Under the pieces are notes generated by a model. That model was not told the DNA's origin, ran no database searches, and worked only from the letters and a program-made list of their open reading frames with translations. A stretch of DNA of 64,000 nucleotides from Sphingobium sp. TKS (lineage in GTDB: Bacteria > Pseudomonadota > Alphaproteobacteria > Sphingomonadales > Sphingomonadaceae): positions 1,491,001 through 1,555,000 of the forward strand of contig NZ_CP005083.1 in the NCBI RefSeq assembly GCF_001563265.1. Direction: 5' to 3'. Position 1 is the stretch's first letter. Every line of letters begins with the position of its first letter. Of this stretch, positions 48,175 through 57,593 are shown piece after piece. A program made the position numbers and the translations under genes.

Positions 48175-48654
48175 TTAACGAACCGTGGCGCGGTAGCTGA
48201 GGCGGCCGCTCTCGCCGGGCGTGATCTCGTCGGGCACGGTCCAGCGGACATGGGTGATGTCGGCGGGGATAGCGCGGCGGGTGCCGCCCAGCGCGGTCGG
48301 CAGCCAGAAATCGGTGAGGCGGCCCCAATGGGCGCCGCCGTCGACCGAAACCTGCATCGCGGGATTGCTAAGGTCGAGCTGGGCGCCGCGTGGAACGGCG
48401 TTGGTGACGGCCAGGTTGCGGACGGGACGGCTGCCTTCGTTGCGCCAGTTGACCACCAATATCAGTTGGTCGCCTGATCCGGCACGGTCGGCGCTTTGCA
48501 GGATGCGGCGGGCGCGGCCGTTGATGTCGGTGCTCACCCGCTCGACGAACATTTGCGTGTCCAGCCTGATTCCCTGCCGGATATCCTGTCGGCTCTGGGC
48601 CATTTGCGGCGCGCCGATACAGGCCAAAGCGATGAGCCACCCCACCGATTTCAT
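48175..48654 (-). CDS. Secreted DUF11-like domain protein
   Basis: A 159-residue protein with an N-terminal signal peptide (MKSVGWLIALACIGAPQMAQ). The mature part shows DQLILVVNWRNEGSRPVRNL and AVTNAVPRGAQLDLSNPAMQ, a beta-sandwich sequence of the DUF11/conserved-repeat type found in cell-surface proteins, then HVRWTVPDEITPGESGRLSY. No enzymatic motif is present. It stands alone, divergent from the PerM gene. Confidence 0.65.
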   Translation of the reverse strand: MKSVGWLIALACIGAPQMAQSRQDIRQGIRLDTQMFVERVSTDINGRARRILQSADRAGSGDQLILVVNWRNEGSRPVRNLAVTNAVPRGAQLDLSNPAMQVSVDGGAHWGRLTDFWLPTALGGTRRAIPADITHVRWTVPDEITPGESGRLSYRATVR

Positions 48655-48840
48655 GCCAATCCCCCGTCTCTTTGTGGGCCGAATGTGGCAGCCAAGTGCC
48701 GAAGATTTGGTTAAAACCTTGTTTCCCTTGCTATCTGCCTGTTTCGCTGATGTAAATTGACGGGCGCAAATGGACGGGCCTAAATAGAGGGGCTGGGGCC
48801 GCCGGTGACATAAGGACGGCGGCGCGGGGATATTTCACGG

Positions 48841-49995
48841 GTGACACCTCAGGAACAGCAGGAGATCAACAGACGGCGGGACCGGCTGTTGGCGTCGATC
48901 GCGCTGACGACGGGAATCGGGCTGGTCCTGGCCATGCCCTTCGCCTTGCGCGAGGGGGCGGAGTTTTTTCTGCCGCTGACCGCCGCGCTGGTGATCGCGA
49001 TCGCGCTGGTGCCCTTTCTGGAGTGGATGGAGCGGCGGCGGGTGCCATCGGCCCTTGCGGCGCTGACGGCGGTAATAGCCTTCCTCATTGTGGCGAATAC
49101 GGCCTTGGTGCTGATCATCGTGCCGGCGGCGGACTGGTTTCGCCTCTTGCCTGAGCGCCTGCCCAAGATTCAGAATAATCTGGCGCCGCTGATCGACTTT
49201 TATTCGCAGCTTCAGCGCTTCGTGGATGAAACGGTGCGGATGCTGGCGACCGGGCCGGTGGCGGCGGCGCAGACGGCGGCAGTGGATGCACCCCGGTCGC
49301 TGCTGCAATTTGCCGCGACCTCTGCGCCTTCGGCCATCATCCAGATGGTGTTCGCGATGCTCATCATCTATTTTTTCCTGGCCGGTTGGACGAAGCTGCG
49401 GCGGCGGACGATCAACAGCCGGGAGAGTTTCGACGGCGCCATGGCGGTGGCGCGGGTGATCCAGAATGTCGTGGATGCGACCTCCGCCTATGTGCTGACC
49501 ATCGCGACGATCAATCTGTGCCTGGGGCTGGCGGTCGCCTTTGCGCTTTGGCTGATCGGCATGCCGTCGCCGCTGATGTGGGGCGGGATCGTCGCGCTGC
49601 TGAATTTCGTGCCCTATTTCGGGCCGATGCTGGTCGCTGTGCTGCTGGCGCTCGGCGGCCTGATGGTGTTCGACGATGTGTGGAAGGCGCTGTTGCCCGC
49701 CGCGCTCCAGATCGGCTTTCATCTGGTGGAGGCCAATTTCGTGACGCCGACGATTCTCGGGCGGCGGCTCACCATGAATCCGCTGCTGATTCTGGTGTCG
49801 CTGACCTTCTGGGGCTGGGTGTGGGGGACGCCGGGGGCTTTGTTGGGCGTGCCGCTTCTGATCATCATCCAGACCGTCGTTTCGGCGGCCGGAACGCCCG
49901 ATATTGCCGGTTTCCTGTTCGAGCGCGGCACGCTGACAGTGTCCCCGCGCAAAGAAAATGACGAAAGCCGTGAAACTGATGTTGCAGGCAGTTGA
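48841..49995 (+). CDS. AI-2E family (PerM-type) permease
   Basis: A 384-residue inner-membrane protein with about seven transmembrane helices and the family hallmark of a long hydrophilic central part (PKIQNNLAPLIDFYSQLQRF) followed by the PYFGPMLVAVLLALGG motif and the ILVSLTFWGWVWGTPGALLG helix. The AI-2 exporter assignment (TqsA) of one E. coli member does not carry over to all; a role in efflux or ion exchange is open. GTG at 48841 is used as start. The gene directly precedes the tRNA-Asp pair. Confidence 0.85.
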   Translation: MTPQEQQEINRRRDRLLASIALTTGIGLVLAMPFALREGAEFFLPLTAALVIAIALVPFLEWMERRRVPSALAALTAVIAFLIVANTALVLIIVPAADWFRLLPERLPKIQNNLAPLIDFYSQLQRFVDETVRMLATGPVAAAQTAAVDAPRSLLQFAATSAPSAIIQMVFAMLIIYFFLAGWTKLRRRTINSRESFDGAMAVARVIQNVVDATSAYVLTIATINLCLGLAVAFALWLIGMPSPLMWGGIVALLNFVPYFGPMLVAVLLALGGLMVFDDVWKALLPAALQIGFHLVEANFVTPTILGRRLTMNPLLILVSLTFWGWVWGTPGALLGVPLLIIIQTVVSAAGTPDIAGFLFERGTLTVSPRKENDESRETDVAGS

Positions 49996-50036
49996 CAGGG
50001 GGAACGGGGCCGCATAGATGCCCGCCCACACCGAAC

Positions 50037-50113
<77 letters not shown>

Positions 50114-50195
50114 CTTTCCTTAGGGGCAAGTGGATGGTTTTTCAGATCAGCATCGTCTGGTGGCTTCATGAGGCCGCGCCAAGATGCCGCCCTGC

Positions 50196-50272
<77 letters not shown>

Positions 50273-50316
50273 TTCTCTTCGGATCGAGTTTGGCTGGAGC
50301 CAGCTTTCCCCATTTT

Positions 50317-50398
50317 CGTCATGCCAGCGAAAGCTGGCATCTCCGTCGAGATGGCACGATCTAGCCTCACGAGATCCCTGCTTTCGCTGGGATGACGA
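50317..50398. repeat. Long inverted repeat, family B
   Basis: TCGTCATGCCAGCGAAAGC at the left and GCTTTCGCTGGGATGACGA at the right are inverted copies about 45 bp apart, with inner GGCATCTC/GAGATCCC. A half copy, CTTTCGCTGGGATGACGAT, lies at 3527-3545. It sits just after tRNA-Asp copy 2. Confidence 0.75.
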
Positions 50399-50418
50399 TG
50401 AAGATGGTAAGGGAAGCC

Positions 50419-50661
50419 TTAAAAACCTCGCCAGCGCCCTGTCTCCATCCAGGCCAGCAGGCGCCGCAGCGGCAGGACCCAAATCCAGATCAGGCCGAGG
50501 AAAATATAAACCGGCACCTGCACGATCATCGGCAACTGCCCGATCATGCCGGACAGGCTGCCGACCAGCACCGCCCAGAGCGCGATCAGCCCCAGGATGA
50601 TGAACATGCCCGCCGGTTTGCGCCAACTCGGCTTGTAGACGTGCCGGGGATCGATGCTCAT
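50419..50661 (-). CDS. DUF2842 small membrane protein
   Basis: An 80-residue protein with two transmembrane helices (about 20-37 and 45-65) that begins MSIDPRHVYKPSWRKPAGMF and ends RRLLAWMETGRWRGF, the DUF2842 layout of alphaproteobacteria. The function is unknown. Its start codon overlaps the stop of fau (ATGA, 50658-50661), so it is co-translated downstream of the folate enzyme. Confidence 0.8.
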   Translation of the reverse strand: MSIDPRHVYKPSWRKPAGMFIILGLIALWAVLVGSLSGMIGQLPMIVQVPVYIFLGLIWIWVLPLRRLLAWMETGRWRGF

Positions 50662-51236
50662 GCTTCTTTGCCTTCGATCAGTTCGATTTCGGTCAGGATC
50701 AGGTGCAATGGCAAGTCCCACGGATCGGCGGGCAGGGCGTCATGTTCCTGCACCGACCAGGCGAGGCCTATGCGCAGGGCATCGGGATAACGCGCGAAAA
50801 TGCGGTCATAATAGCCGCCGCCTTGCCCCAGCCGGTTCATCGCCCGGTCAAAGCCGATCAGCGGGGCGATGATGACGTCGGGAACCACCGGATCACCCGC
50901 GGCTTGCGGGTGGCTGGTGCCGAACAGGCCGGGGAAGAGCTGATCCTCCGGGCGCCAACTCAGGAAATCCATGCTGCCCAGGCGATCGATGACGCGGGGC
51001 AGGGCCAGCGTCTTGCCCAGGGCTTGCAGGGGCGCGGCCAGCCGCTGGGCCGGGGCTTCGTCATCCAGCCCCATATAAAGAGCCACGACTTGCGCATCGG
51101 CCAGCCGCCGGGCGAGGGGGGAGGGGATCACCTTGAACGCCAGCCGGTGCGCCAGCGGATCGAGCGAGGCCACGAAAGCGCGCCGCCTTTCCCGGGCGAT
51201 CGCGCGCAGGGTCGCCTTTTCGGTGTCGTCGCTCAT
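50658..51236 (-). CDS. fau: 5-formyltetrahydrofolate cyclo-ligase
   Basis: A 192-residue enzyme that converts 5-formyl-THF to 5,10-methenyl-THF using ATP. The conserved patches are ALYMGLDDEAPAQRLAAPLQ and, near the C-terminus, VPDVIIAPLIGFDRAMNRLG followed by QGGGYYDRIFA, the substrate-binding glycine motif. It lies right after the 6S RNA on the same strand, the widespread ssrS-fau (ygfA) arrangement, and is probably on the same primary transcript. ATG complement is at 51234-51236. Confidence 0.93.
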   Translation of the reverse strand: MSDDTEKATLRAIARERRRAFVASLDPLAHRLAFKVIPSPLARRLADAQVVALYMGLDDEAPAQRLAAPLQALGKTLALPRVIDRLGSMDFLSWRPEDQLFPGLFGTSHPQAAGDPVVPDVIIAPLIGFDRAMNRLGQGGGYYDRIFARYPDALRIGLAWSVQEHDALPADPWDLPLHLILTEIELIEGKEA

Positions 51237-51278
51237 CTTGGGGCCTTAGGTCGGGGAAATGGGGCTTGGAGGGAGGAG

Positions 51279-51443
51279 GGTGACGGGACCGCCTCGGCCG
51301 TTTGCTGGAAGATCCTCTGACGCCTCAACGTCAGGTGGGAACCATGTAGATCGGGCCGGAACCCGCCCAGGGACAGCCCCCGTGGATGTGATTATCGCCT
51401 CAGGGATGTTCGCTAAAGCTCGTACCGCGCAGTACCCGTCACC
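51279..51443 (-). ncRNA. ssrS: 6S RNA (SsrS)
   Basis: Between zapA and fau on their strand. The RNA would start GGUGACGGG and end CCCGUCACC, a perfect 9-bp closing stem. The 5' side of the bubble has AACAUCCCUGAGGCGAUAAU, close to the CCCUGAGCCGAUA of E. coli 6S; CCUGACGUUGAGGCGUCAGAGG forms the 3' bubble hairpin. 6S RNA mimics an open promoter and sequesters the housekeeping RNA polymerase. Location and structure agree; ends are approximate. Confidence 0.82.
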
Positions 51444-51450
51444 TTCCTAT

Positions 51451-51786
51451 CTAGGCTTCGGGCGCGGCTGCGACAAGCCTTTCCCGCAGCTTTTCTATGC
51501 GGGCGGCGAGGGATTCGAGCGCGCGGACGGCGGGTTCGTCCTCCGGCTCCAGCGCCAGGGTCTGCTGGCGGCCGATGGCCTCGCGCTTCAGGTCGTTGAG
51601 TTCGTCCGCCAGGAAAAGCGCGGCAAACAGCAGGGTGCGCACTTCGGTCAGGCCCGGCGTGTTCTGCTGGGCAAGGCGGGCCTTGCGTTCGATCAGGTTG
51701 GCGAGATGCGCCAGATGCGCTTCCTCGCCGTCGCGGCAGCGTATGTCATAGACGCGTCCGGCGATGTGCAATGTGGTTTCAGCCAC
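51451..51786 (-). CDS. zapA: Cell division protein ZapA
   Basis: A 111-residue FtsZ-ring stabiliser. It opens MAETTLHIAGRVYDIRCRDG, the beta-rich N-terminal domain of ZapA, and continues with a long helix (LIERKARLAQQN then LFAALFLADELNDLKREAIG) for tetramerisation. The C-terminal coiled region ends RERLVAAAPEA. It precedes the 6S RNA, and its start overlaps the stop of the small upstream gene by 8 bp. Confidence 0.9.
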   Translation of the reverse strand: MAETTLHIAGRVYDIRCRDGEEAHLAHLANLIERKARLAQQNTPGLTEVRTLLFAALFLADELNDLKREAIGRQQTLALEPEDEPAVRALESLAARIEKLRERLVAAAPEA

Positions 51787-51973
51787 CGGCCTGCCCCTTC
51801 AATTCGGTGATGAGACTGTCCAGCGATTGCAGCGCCGCTCGGGCAGCCGCAGTATCAACGCCGGAGGAGGTTTCAAAGGAGGCGGCCGACGAAAAGCCGT
51901 TCACATCCTGTTCGAGCTGGTCGATCGCGCGCTCCAGCGTGCGGATCGCCTGCATCATGCGGTCGCTTGCCAT
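51779..51973 (-). CDS. Small coiled-coil protein upstream of zapA
   Basis: A 64-residue protein, MASDRMMQAIRTLERAIDQL..., with a heptad-like helix and a second helix ALQSLDSLITELKGQ at the end, separated by a Ser/Thr-rich turn. It is predicted to be coiled-coil and could be a division cofactor, by its position directly in front of zapA and 8-bp overlap with it. I do not recognise a family. An in-frame ATG at 51985 would add four residues; GTGAGA supports 51973. Confidence 0.65.
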   Translation of the reverse strand: MASDRMMQAIRTLERAIDQLEQDVNGFSSAASFETSSGVDTAAARAALQSLDSLITELKGQAGG

Positions 51974-52148
51974 GTTCTCACGCATAGACAAAGTTTTCGC
52001 CGCGCAAAAGCAGTCATTCGGCGGCTTGGCGTACCCAGGGGGCCGCCCGTGGTTGACGCCTTGTCCCTGAGTCGACAAAGGGAGCGCAAACTCGACTCGA
52101 CGGCCTGAACAGGGGGCCGGTTGAAAAGCCAGGAAAGACGCCGCTTCG

Positions 52149-54113
52149 ATGACCGTTTCCGAAAAGTCCCTCGCCAACGCCATTCGGGCGCTCTCCATGG
52201 ACGCGGTGCAGGCCGCCAACAGCGGCCATCCGGGCATGCCGATGGGCATGGCGGATGTCGCGACCGTGCTGTTCAAGGATTATCTGAAGTTCGATCCGAA
52301 GGCGCCGAAATGGGCCGATCGCGACCGTTTCGTGCTGTCGGCGGGCCATGGGTCGATGCTGATCTACTCGCTGCTGCACCTGACCGGCTATGCCAAGCCG
52401 ACGATCGAGGACATCGCGAACTTTCGTCAGCTCAGCAGCCCCTGCGCCGGGCATCCTGAGAATTTCGAACTAGCGGGCGTCGAGGCGACCACCGGGCCGC
52501 TGGGTTCCGGCCTTGCCACTGCGGTCGGCATGGCGATTGCCGAACGGCATCTGAATGCGCAGTTCGGGGACGAGATCGTCGATCACCGGACCTGGGTGTT
52601 GGCCGGCGACGGCTGCCTGATGGAAGGCATCAACCATGAAGCGATCGGTCTGGCGGGGCATCTGAACCTGGGCCGCCTGATCGTGCTGTGGGACGATAAC
52701 AAGATCACCATCGACGGCTCGATCGACCTGTCGAGCAGTGAGGATGTACGGGCTCGTTACGCCGCGACCGGCTGGCATGTCGTGTCCTGCGACGGGCATG
52801 ACGTGGCCGATGTGCGCCGCGCCATCGATGAAGCGCTGGCCGATCCGCGTCCGTCGCTGGTCGCCTGCGCCACCAAGATCGGCTATGGCGCGCCCAACAA
52901 GGCGGGCACTTCGGGCGTTCATGGTTCGGCCCTGGGCGAGGCGGAAGTCGCTGCGGCCCGCGAGTTCCTTGGCTGGACGGCTGAGCCTTTCGTCATTCCC
53001 GAGGATATCGCCGCCGCCTGGCAGGCCATTGGCGCGAAGGGTGCGGATGCGCATGCGACTTGGGCCGATCGCCTGGGCAGCAACGGGCAGAAGGCGGAGT
53101 TCGAGCGGCGCATGGCTGGTGAACTGCCCGCCGATTTCTCGCTCGACGCCTATATCGACACGCTGATCGCCAATCCGCAGAAGGTCGCGACCCGCAGGGC
53201 GAGCGAACTGGCGCTGGGCGCGATCAACGACCTGCTGCCCGAAACGCTGGGCGGCTCGGCGGACCTCACCGGCTCCAACAACACCAAGACCAAGTCGACC
53301 GGACCGCTGACCAGGGACGATTATTCGGGCCGCTATGTCTATTACGGCATTCGCGAATTCGGCATGGCCTGCGCGATGAACGGCATGGCGCTGCATGGTG
53401 GCGTCATTCCCTATGGCGGCACTTTCCTGGTCTTTTCCGACTATATGCGCGGCGGCATCCGCCTGGCCGCGCTCCAGCAGATCCGCGCCATCCATGTGCT
53501 GACCCATGACTCCATCGGTCTGGGCGAGGACGGCCCGACCCACCAGCCGATCGAGCATGTCATGTCGCTGCGCATGATCCCCAATCTCGACGTCTATCGT
53601 CCGGCGGACATCGTCGAGACGGCGGAGTGCTGGGAACTTGCCTTGAAGGATGCGACCGGCCCGTCGGTGCTGGCGCTGACCCGCCAGAACCTGCCGCAGC
53701 TTCGCACCGAGAAGAGCGAAAATCTCTCCGCCAAGGGCGCCTATCGCCTGCGCGCCGCTAAGGGCGATCGCAAGGTGGTGCTGGTCGCCACCGGCTCCGA
53801 AGTCGAGATCGCCGTCGCCACCGCCGCCCTGTTGGAAGAGCAGGGCATCGGCGCCGACGTCGTCTCCATGCCGAGCTGGGCGCATTTCGACGCGCAGCCG
53901 CAGGCCTATAAGGATGATCTCCTTCCCCACCATGTCCTGCGCGCTTCGATTGAGGCGGGGACGACTTTCGGGTGGGAACGGTATGTCGGCATTGCCGGCC
54001 TGCGCTTTGGCATCGACACGTTCGGCGCTTCGGCTCCGGCGGAAGTACTCTACGATCATTTCGGCCTGACCGCCGCCAAGATCGCGCCGCAGATCGTGGC
54101 GGCGCTCGACTGA
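52149..54113 (+). CDS. tkt: Transketolase
   Basis: A 654-residue ThDP enzyme of the pentose phosphate pathway, moving C2 units between sugar phosphates. ThDP motif GDGCLMEGINHEA... and WDDNKI are present; HDSIGLGEDGPTHQPIEHV is the family signature for the pyrimidine domain; GHPGMPMGMAD at the N-terminus belongs to the substrate channel. It heads the tkt-gap-pgk-aldolase cluster. The ATG at 52149 gives the standard N-terminus. Confidence 0.97.
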   Translation: MTVSEKSLANAIRALSMDAVQAANSGHPGMPMGMADVATVLFKDYLKFDPKAPKWADRDRFVLSAGHGSMLIYSLLHLTGYAKPTIEDIANFRQLSSPCAGHPENFELAGVEATTGPLGSGLATAVGMAIAERHLNAQFGDEIVDHRTWVLAGDGCLMEGINHEAIGLAGHLNLGRLIVLWDDNKITIDGSIDLSSSEDVRARYAATGWHVVSCDGHDVADVRRAIDEALADPRPSLVACATKIGYGAPNKAGTSGVHGSALGEAEVAAAREFLGWTAEPFVIPEDIAAAWQAIGAKGADAHATWADRLGSNGQKAEFERRMAGELPADFSLDAYIDTLIANPQKVATRRASELALGAINDLLPETLGGSADLTGSNNTKTKSTGPLTRDDYSGRYVYYGIREFGMACAMNGMALHGGVIPYGGTFLVFSDYMRGGIRLAALQQIRAIHVLTHDSIGLGEDGPTHQPIEHVMSLRMIPNLDVYRPADIVETAECWELALKDATGPSVLALTRQNLPQLRTEKSENLSAKGAYRLRAAKGDRKVVLVATGSEVEIAVATAALLEEQGIGADVVSMPSWAHFDAQPQAYKDDLLPHHVLRASIEAGTTFGWERYVGIAGLRFGIDTFGASAPAEVLYDHFGLTAAKIAPQIVAALD

Positions 54114-54150
54114 TATTTCAATCCAACCGTAAAACCGGGAGACAAGTGCA

Positions 54151-55161
54151 GTGGCAACGAAGGTAGCAATCAACGGTTTCGGCCGCATCGGCCGTCTGGT
54201 GGCGCGCGCCATTCTTTCGCGCACCGACCATGATCTGGAACTGGTGAGCATCAACGACCTGGGCGATGCCAAGTCCAATGCCCTGCTGTTCAAGCGCGAC
54301 TCCGTGCACGGCAACTGGGCCGGTGAAGTTAGCGTCGACGGCAATTTCCTGGTCATCGACGGCAAGCGCATCGCCGTGACTGCCGAACGTGACCCGGCGA
54401 ACCTGCCGCACGCCGCGCAGGGCGTCGACATTGCCCTCGAATGCACCGGCATCTTCGCTGACAAGGCGAAGGCGAGCGCGCATCTGACCGCGGGCGCCAA
54501 GCGCGTGGTGATCTCCGCTCCCGCCACCGGCGTCGACAAGACCGTGGTGTTCGGCGTCAATCATGAAACGCTGAGCGCCGACGACGTGGTGATCTCGAAC
54601 GCGAGCTGCACCACCAACTGCCTCGCGCCGCTCGCGAAAGTCCTGCATGATGCCATCGGCATCGAACGGGGCTTCATGACCACCATCCACAGCTACACCA
54701 ACGACCAGAACACGCTGGACCAGCTGCACAAGGACATGCGCCGCGCCCGCGCCGCTGCCCTGTCGATGATCCCGACAACCACCGGCGCCGCTCGCGCCGT
54801 GGGCGAGGTTCTGCCGGAACTCAAGGGCAAGCTGGACGGCTCGTCGGTACGCGTGCCGACCCCGAACGTCTCGGTCGTGGACCTCAAGTTCGACGCCAAG
54901 CGCGCGACCACCGTGCAGGAAGTCAACGAACTGCTGAAGGCCGCTTCGGAATCCGGTCCGCTTAAGGGCGTACTCGGCTATTCGGACGAGCCGCTGGTGT
55001 CGATCGACTATAATGGCGACGCCCGCAGCTCGACCGTCGACAGCCTGGAAACGGCGGTGATCGACGGCACGCTGGTCCGCGTGCTGAGCTGGTACGACAA
55101 TGAATGGGGTTTTTCGAACCGCATGATCGACACGACCGGCGTCGTGGCGAAGTTCCTCTAA
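54151..55161 (+). CDS. gap: Glyceraldehyde-3-phosphate dehydrogenase
   Basis: A 336-residue tetrameric GAPDH. Rossmann start [20 protein letters not shown], catalytic Cys153 in [12 protein letters not shown], and [16 protein letters not shown] near the end. GTG at 54151 is the start, 37 bp after tkt. The residue after the Rossmann beta-2 strand (VSINDL, Asp36) favours NAD specificity. A strong terminator directly follows, although pgk continues in the same direction. Confidence 0.97.
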   Translation: MATKVAINGFGRIGRLVARAILSRTDHDLELVSINDLGDAKSNALLFKRDSVHGNWAGEVSVDGNFLVIDGKRIAVTAERDPANLPHAAQGVDIALECTGIFADKAKASAHLTAGAKRVVISAPATGVDKTVVFGVNHETLSADDVVISNASCTTNCLAPLAKVLHDAIGIERGFMTTIHSYTNDQNTLDQLHKDMRRARAAALSMIPTTTGAARAVGEVLPELKGKLDGSSVRVPTPNVSVVDLKFDAKRATTVQEVNELLKAASESGPLKGVLGYSDEPLVSIDYNGDARSSTVDSLETAVIDGTLVRVLSWYDNEWGFSNRMIDTTGVVAKFL

Positions 55162-55171
55162 GACCCGATAG

Positions 55172-55199
55172 CCCCGCCGGACCATCCGGCGGGGTTTTT
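55172..55199 (+). terminator. Rho-independent terminator after gap
   Basis: CCCCGCCGGA, loop CCA, TCCGGCGGGG followed by TTTTTG. The stem is 10 bp and perfect. It would reduce read-through from tkt-gap into pgk. Confidence 0.9.
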
Positions 55200-55239
55200 G
55201 ATCACTGATTATATTTTACTGCCAGCACAGGGAGCGATC

Positions 55240-56442
55240 ATGGCAAAGCCGTTCAAGACACTCGACGACATGGGAGACATCACGGGCAAGGTGGTGTTGG
55301 TGCGCGAGGATCTGAACGTGCCGATGCAGGATGGCTCCGTGTCCGACGACACCCGCCTGCGCGCGGCGATGCCGACGGTGCTGGAACTGGCCGACCGGGG
55401 CGCGAAGGTGCTGATCCTTGCCCATTTCGGCCGTCCCAAGGGGCAGAAGAACCCGGAATATTCGCTCTCGAAGATCACCCGGCCGCTCTCGGCCGTGCTG
55501 GGCCGGGAAGTGCAGTTCATCCCCGATTGCCAGGGGGAAGCGGCGGTTGATGGCATTGCAGTGATGCGGCCGGGCGATATCGCGATCCTGGAAAATACCC
55601 GCTTCCATGCCGGTGAAGAGAAGAACGATCCCGCACTGGCCGAGGCGATGGCGGCGATTGGCGATCTCTATGTGAATGACGCTTTCTCCGCAGCGCACCG
55701 CGCCCATGCCTCGACCGAGGGGCTGGCGCACAAGCTGCCTGCCTTTGCTGGGCGTTCGATGGAGAAGGAACTGGATGCGCTCCAAGCGGCGCTGGGCGAG
55801 CCGGTGAAGCCGGTCGCGGCGGTCGTCGGCGGCGCCAAGGTTTCGACCAAGCTCGACGTGCTGAACAACCTGGTCGCGAAGGTCGATCATCTGATCATCG
55901 GCGGCGGCATGGCCAACACCTTCCTCCATGCGCGCGGGGTCGATGTCGGCAAATCGCTGTGCGAGAAGGATCTGGCCGAGACAGCCGATGCGATTTTCGA
56001 CAAGGCGGAGGCCGCCGGCTGCACCATCCATCTGCCCTATGACGTGGTGGTGTCGAAGGAATTCGCCGCCAATCCGCCCAGCTTGCGTACCTGCAATGTG
56101 CATGAGGTGGCTGAGGATGAGATGATCCTCGATGTCGGCCCCGCTGCTGTGGAGGCATTGGGCGATGCGCTCAAGAACTGCCGGACGCTGGTGTGGAACG
56201 GGCCGCTTGGCGCGTTCGAGATCGCGCCTTTCGACAAGGCGACCGTGGCGCTGGCGAAGACCGCCGCGGCGCTCACGAAGGAGGGCGGCCTGACGTCCGT
56301 CGCGGGCGGCGGCGATACCGTCGCGGCGCTCAACCATGCCGGTGTGGCGGCCGATTTCAGCTTCGTTTCGACCGCTGGCGGCGCTTTCCTGGAGTGGATG
56401 GAAGGCAAGGAACTGCCCGGCGTCAAGGCGCTGATGGCCTGA
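55240..56442 (+). CDS. pgk: Phosphoglycerate kinase
   Basis: A 400-residue two-domain glycolytic kinase. [19 protein letters not shown] and the hinge regions are clear in the N-terminal 3-PG domain; [16 protein letters not shown] and [15 protein letters not shown] mark the nucleotide domain. ATG at 55240 is preceded by CAGGGAGCG. It follows the gap terminator by 40 bp, in an AT-rich stretch (TGATTATATTTTAC) that may carry its own promoter. Confidence 0.97.
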   Translation: MAKPFKTLDDMGDITGKVVLVREDLNVPMQDGSVSDDTRLRAAMPTVLELADRGAKVLILAHFGRPKGQKNPEYSLSKITRPLSAVLGREVQFIPDCQGEAAVDGIAVMRPGDIAILENTRFHAGEEKNDPALAEAMAAIGDLYVNDAFSAAHRAHASTEGLAHKLPAFAGRSMEKELDALQAALGEPVKPVAAVVGGAKVSTKLDVLNNLVAKVDHLIIGGGMANTFLHARGVDVGKSLCEKDLAETADAIFDKAEAAGCTIHLPYDVVVSKEFAANPPSLRTCNVHEVAEDEMILDVGPAAVEALGDALKNCRTLVWNGPLGAFEIAPFDKATVALAKTAAALTKEGGLTSVAGGGDTVAALNHAGVAADFSFVSTAGGAFLEWMEGKELPGVKALMA

Positions 56443-56566
56443 ACAAGATTGCGGGGCCGGCTTTGGAGAGTGGCCGGTCCGGCTCGACCGTGGACGCCGT
56501 GCAAGGCGTCCTACCCCTAGACGCGCTGCCGGGAGGGCGGCGCATCCAACAAAGAGGTATGTGCAG

Positions 56567-57463
56567 ATGCAGTTCGAGGACATGAAGGCGAAGATCGAGG
56601 GCGGCAACGGCTTCATCGCGGCGCTCGACCAGAGCGGCGGTTCGACGCCCAAGGCGTTGAAGGGCTATGGCATCGAGGAAGACGCCTGGACCAGCGAAGA
56701 AGAGATGTTCGGCCTGATTCACGCCATGCGCAGCCGCATCATCACCTCGCCGGTCTTTTCGGGTGAGAAGGTGCTGGGCGCGATCCTGTTCGAGCGCACC
56801 ATGGATGGCGAAGCCGGCGGCAAGTCCGTGCCTCAGGCGCTGATCGAGCGCGGCGTGGTGCCCTTCATCAAGATCGACAAGGGGCTTGAGGATGAAGCGA
56901 ACGGCGTCCAGTTGATGAAGCCGAACCCCGGTCTGGACACGCTGCTGCACCGCGCCAAAGCTTTGGGCGTGTTCGGCACCAAGGAGCGTTCGGTCATCAA
57001 CCTCGCCAATCGCGAAGGCATTGCCGCCGTCGTGAAGCAGCAGTTTGAAGTCGGCAGCCAGGTTCTGGCCGCCGGTCTGGTTCCGATCATCGAGCCGGAA
57101 GTCAACATCAAGAGCCCCGAACGCGCCGAGGCCGACCAGATTCTGCTGGAGGAAACCCTCAAAAATCTCGACGCGCAGCCGGGCGACGACAAGGTGATGC
57201 TGAAACTGTCGCTGCCCACCAAGGCCGGGCTGTTCGACCCGTTGGTCGATCATCCCCGCGTGCTGCGGGTCGTCGCTCTGTCGGGCGGCTTCTCGCGCTC
57301 GGAGGCCTGTGTCGAGCTGGCGAAGAATCGCGGCATCATCGCCAGCTTCAGCCGCGCGCTGCTGAACGATCTGCGTCACCAGATGAGCGAAGATGAGTTC
57401 AACGCCTCGCTGGGCGAAGCGATCGACGAGATCCACGGCGCGTCGACCCGGAAGGTGGCCTGA
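56567..57463 (+). CDS. Fructose-bisphosphate aldolase, class I
   Basis: A 298-residue Schiff-base aldolase of the fda type, not the zinc class II enzyme. It begins MQFEDMKAKIEGGNGFIAAL and has DQSGGSTPKAL, VPFIKIDKGLEDE and VALSGGFSRSEAC, with the catalytic lysine expected in one of the middle strands (LKLSLPTKAG). ATG at 56567 follows AAAGAGG; GTG at 56561 is in frame but too close to that site. The pairing with pgk is usual in sphingomonads. Confidence 0.93.
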   Translation: MQFEDMKAKIEGGNGFIAALDQSGGSTPKALKGYGIEEDAWTSEEEMFGLIHAMRSRIITSPVFSGEKVLGAILFERTMDGEAGGKSVPQALIERGVVPFIKIDKGLEDEANGVQLMKPNPGLDTLLHRAKALGVFGTKERSVINLANREGIAAVVKQQFEVGSQVLAAGLVPIIEPEVNIKSPERAEADQILLEETLKNLDAQPGDDKVMLKLSLPTKAGLFDPLVDHPRVLRVVALSGGFSRSEACVELAKNRGIIASFSRALLNDLRHQMSEDEFNASLGEAIDEIHGASTRKVA

Positions 57464-57486
57464 TCCGATAAAGGAGCCGCCGGTGC

Positions 57487-57537
57487 CTAGAGCGTTTTCT
57501 AAGCAGATAGAATCATCTGCTGACTCGGAAAACGCGG
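57487..57537. repeat. Nested inverted repeat downstream of the aldolase gene, family D
   Basis: Outer arms GCGTTTTC and GAAAACGC enclose the inner hairpin AGCAGAT-AGAATC-ATCTGCT. It begins CTAGAGC, like the next hairpin at 57551. Both may help end the aldolase transcript. Confidence 0.7.
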
Positions 57538-57550
57538 CAAAACAAATGCC

Positions 57551-57593
57551 TAGAGCAGCCGATCCGATGCAATCGGGTCGGATTCTGCTCTAG
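57551..57593. repeat. Inverted repeat bounded by TAGAGCA/TGCTCTA, family D
   Basis: TAGAGCA-GCCGATCCGAT then GCA then ATCGGGTCGGAT-TCTGCTCTA forms a long stem with small mismatches. It overlaps the stop codon of the DUF72 remnant. Confidence 0.7.

Noticed and set aside
48841..49995. Quorum-sensing system around the AI-2E family permease
   Set aside because: No luxS or receptor gene is present; most family members have other or unknown substrates.
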